From a virus, in the IMG/VR virus record IMGVR_UViG_3300028646_000003, positions 62,001 through 126,000 of that record: a DNA stretch of 64,000 bases. One strand, 5' to 3'. The position numbers and the translations under genes were made by a program. Positions 62,372 through 64,000 of this stretch are shown piece by piece. Each line of letters starts with the position of its first letter. The stretch's first letter is position 1. Below the pieces are notes generated by a model. The model did no database searches. It was not told the origin of the DNA and saw only the letters and a program-made list of their open reading frames with translations.

Positions 62372-63607
62372 TTAATTGATTTGTAAATTTATATCTCTTA
62401 TATATTCAACTCCATCATAGTTAACTAAAATTAGAGTTTGACTTGCATGTGTTGTACATTGAAGTTTGTCCACACTATATGGATTCATACCAAATAATGA
62501 ACCTATAGTTGTTACGTACCCACCATTATTTTGTGAACTTACACCAAAATTATGATAATGTCCTCTTATTAACATAGCATACTTTATATTATTCATACTT
62601 GTTTCTGTGTCATAGAATTTCTTATCTTCTTTAGGACTTTTATCACCATGTTTAACTTTTATAACTCCAAAACCTAAGTCAAACTCTCCACAATCTTCTT
62701 TAAAATCAATATCACAAACGTTGACTCTATCATTCTTAGCTAAAGTAAACCACTTCTTTAAATTCTTAACTATGGTATAATTGTTGTTATCTCCTTCAAT
62801 ATTTCCATCTTTATAAGCTTGGTTTCCACGCTGATGGTTTCCACCTACTGAATATAAGTCTACATTTACCTTCATTTCTGATATACTTGTAATAAATCCA
62901 TATAGCAATTCCTCAGCCATAACAATCTGTTCATTACTATTAAATTCACAACTATATGATTGATCTTGTCCACGCATATAAATTCCTTCAGTTAAATCTC
63001 CAGCTTGCACTACTATAACTTTAGATATATCATTTTTATGTATTTCTTTTTCTATTTCAGATAAGAATCTAGATAATCTCTTTTTAGCTATTTCATAATT
63101 ATAACTATTTCCTCTATAATCCTTAATAATGTATCCTATATGCCAATCTGAAATGCAACAAATTAGTGTTTTTTCTGATTCATCTTCAATTCTTTTATAA
63201 GATAAAGGTAGAAAGTTTTCACATTCTCTATCAATATACTCATTTATGTAATTTGCAATTTCAATATTCTTTATAAAGTCTTTCTTTATTCTGTTAAGTT
63301 TATTAGTATCATTACGAATTAATTGCTTTTTAACATCTAACTCACCAATCAATTCAGTGACTTCGTCTATTTTATTTTTTACTGCTTTATCACCTTTTAA
63401 AGATTCCAAACATTCAGCACACGCAATTTCATAAATTTTATATATACCACGGAAATAACTCTCTTGGAAGTCAGTTCCAAGTTCTTGATTAATTACTTCT
63501 GCAATTTCTCTATTAATCATATTAAATTGTGTTTTGTTAGAATACATTCTATGTATATATTTTTCTCTTGACTCGATTTCCGATTTTAAATATCTTTCAT
63601 CTTCCAT
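62372..63607 (-). CDS. metallophosphoesterase (calcineurin-like)
   Basis: 411 aa. Residues about 1-130 are helical. The catalytic domain has the full motif set: 'CISDWHIG' (D-x-H), 'VVQAGDLTEG' (G-D), 'SVGGNHQRG' (G-N-H) and 'IRGHYHNFG' (G-H-x-H). Phage enzymes of this class resemble SbcD/Mre11-type or DNA-repair phosphoesterases with two metal ions. Location before ClpP and terminase suggests a role in DNA processing during late infection. Confidence 0.88.
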   Translation of the reverse strand: MEDERYLKSEIESREKYIHRMYSNKTQFNMINREIAEVINQELGTDFQESYFRGIYKIYEIACAECLESLKGDKAVKNKIDEVTELIGELDVKKQLIRNDTNKLNRIKKDFIKNIEIANYINEYIDRECENFLPLSYKRIEDESEKTLICCISDWHIGYIIKDYRGNSYNYEIAKKRLSRFLSEIEKEIHKNDISKVIVVQAGDLTEGIYMRGQDQSYSCEFNSNEQIVMAEELLYGFITSISEMKVNVDLYSVGGNHQRGNQAYKDGNIEGDNNNYTIVKNLKKWFTLAKNDRVNVCDIDFKEDCGEFDLGFGVIKVKHGDKSPKEDKKFYDTETSMNNIKYAMLIRGHYHNFGVSSQNNGGYVTTIGSLFGMNPYSVDKLQCTTHASQTLILVNYDGVEYIRDINLQIN

Positions 63608-63650
63608 AATAATTCTCCCTCATTATTATTTTACTTTCATAATTTGTTTT

Positions 63651-63857
63651 CTAAAGCTTTATAATATCTGTACTTTCTCCACATTTATTGCAATAAAAAA
63701 TATATTCTTCATTTGTGCCTATCTTTTCAAAATCCTGCAAAGACACTTTTTCATCAATATCTATATTACTTTTGCAATTCTTACATTTAACATCTTTATA
63801 CTTTTTGTGTTGTTTCTTTTTATCTTTATTACTCATTCTTCCATCTTCTTTTAACAT
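63651..63857 (-). CDS. small zinc-ribbon protein
   Basis: 68 aa. Lys-rich N-terminus, then C-x2-C ('VKCKNCKSN') and C-x2-C ('FYCNKCGES') forming a zinc ribbon. The start may be the ATG at 63857 or an internal ATG 7 codons later. The stop is TAG. It is the first complete gene at the right edge; about 140 nt beyond it hold a terminator and the end of another gene. Confidence 0.65.
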   Translation of the reverse strand: MLKEDGRMSNKDKKKQHKKYKDVKCKNCKSNIDIDEKVSLQDFEKIGTNEEYIFYCNKCGESTDIIKL

Positions 63858-63906
63858 CTCATATCTTCCCTTTACTCTTTAATTTTTAATTAATTTTAAA
63901 TACATT

Positions 63907-63937
63907 AAAAGCTCATAACATCACATGCAATGAGTTT
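63907..63937 (-). terminator. intrinsic terminator at right edge
   Basis: Minus-strand ACTCAT / ATGAGC stem followed by TTTTAATG. Bases 63955-64000 have open minus-strand frames that could be the end of an upstream gene. Confidence 0.55.
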
Positions 63938-64000
63938 TATCATATATTTAATTTATTTCCTATTCATTTTACTATTTACATATTGCACATTTAAGTTTAT

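Noticed and set aside
1-64000. tRNA genes, integrase or att sites
   Set aside because: No cloverleaf with T-loop and no recombinase motifs were found in the window; they may lie outside it.

Overview
The window is about 64 kb of strongly A+T-rich DNA. It carries the late (packaging, head, tail, lysis) half of a large temperate siphophage of a low-GC Firmicute. A Clostridium-type host is the best guess: there is a phiLC3-type holin next to a Zn-amidase with choline-binding-like repeats, a Dit/Tal/BppU baseplate set, ORF6N/KilAC antirepressors and very A+T-rich codon use. This could be a prophage, a plasmid-like prophage or a free phage; the window alone cannot decide. Almost all genes are on the minus strand, so transcription runs from right to left.

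Right to left: zinc-ribbon protein, metallophosphoesterase, ClpP-like protease, three small unknown genes (one P-loop ATPase, one very acidic), a DUF5659-like protein, a RepL-like winged-helix protein and an HNH homing endonuclease (57.1-64 kb). Next come a zinc-ribbon protein in the terminase small-subunit position, terminase large subunit, portal, protease/scaffold, decoration protein, major capsid, head-tail connectors and a major tail-type protein (43.3-57.1 kb). An immunity island (36.3-40.7 kb) sits inside the tail operon. It holds a plus-strand XRE repressor, a divergent minus-strand gene, an antirepressor and a plus-strand small hydrophobic peptide gene that looks like a type I toxin. 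The tail region follows: assembly chaperone, 1911-aa tape measure, Dit, Tal, BppU-type protein, broken accessory tip genes, an SGNH-esterase tip protein, amidase and holin (15.3-33.6 kb). The left end (1-15 kb) has a second antirepressor cassette, a winged-helix protein with nearby repeats, a GIY-YIG gene and a long series of Ig-like, LamG-like and beta-rich appendage proteins.

Two things stand out. First, four free-standing homing-endonuclease genes (3.5, 25.5, 34.3 and 41.6 kb) each carry their own promoter and a structured 5' leader of the same design. A closing stem P1 (followed by a U-run in three of four) encloses a hairpin P3. The P3 loop is complementary both to a decoy just downstream of P1 and to the gene's own Shine-Dalgarno region. 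Loop and decoy sequences change together between copies. I do not recognise this RNA; it looks like a conserved pseudoknot switch.

Second, several neighbouring genes that should be intact are interrupted by tiny lesions: terminase large subunit (5-nt and 9-nt insertions, each bringing a UGA), the small-subunit candidate (8-nt near-duplication), ClpP (in-frame UGA one codon before the catalytic His), a BppU-like paralogue (two +1 shifts) and a tip gene (G8 tract). Decay of a prophage, sequencing error, phase variation and recoding are all possible; the lesions are described one by one.
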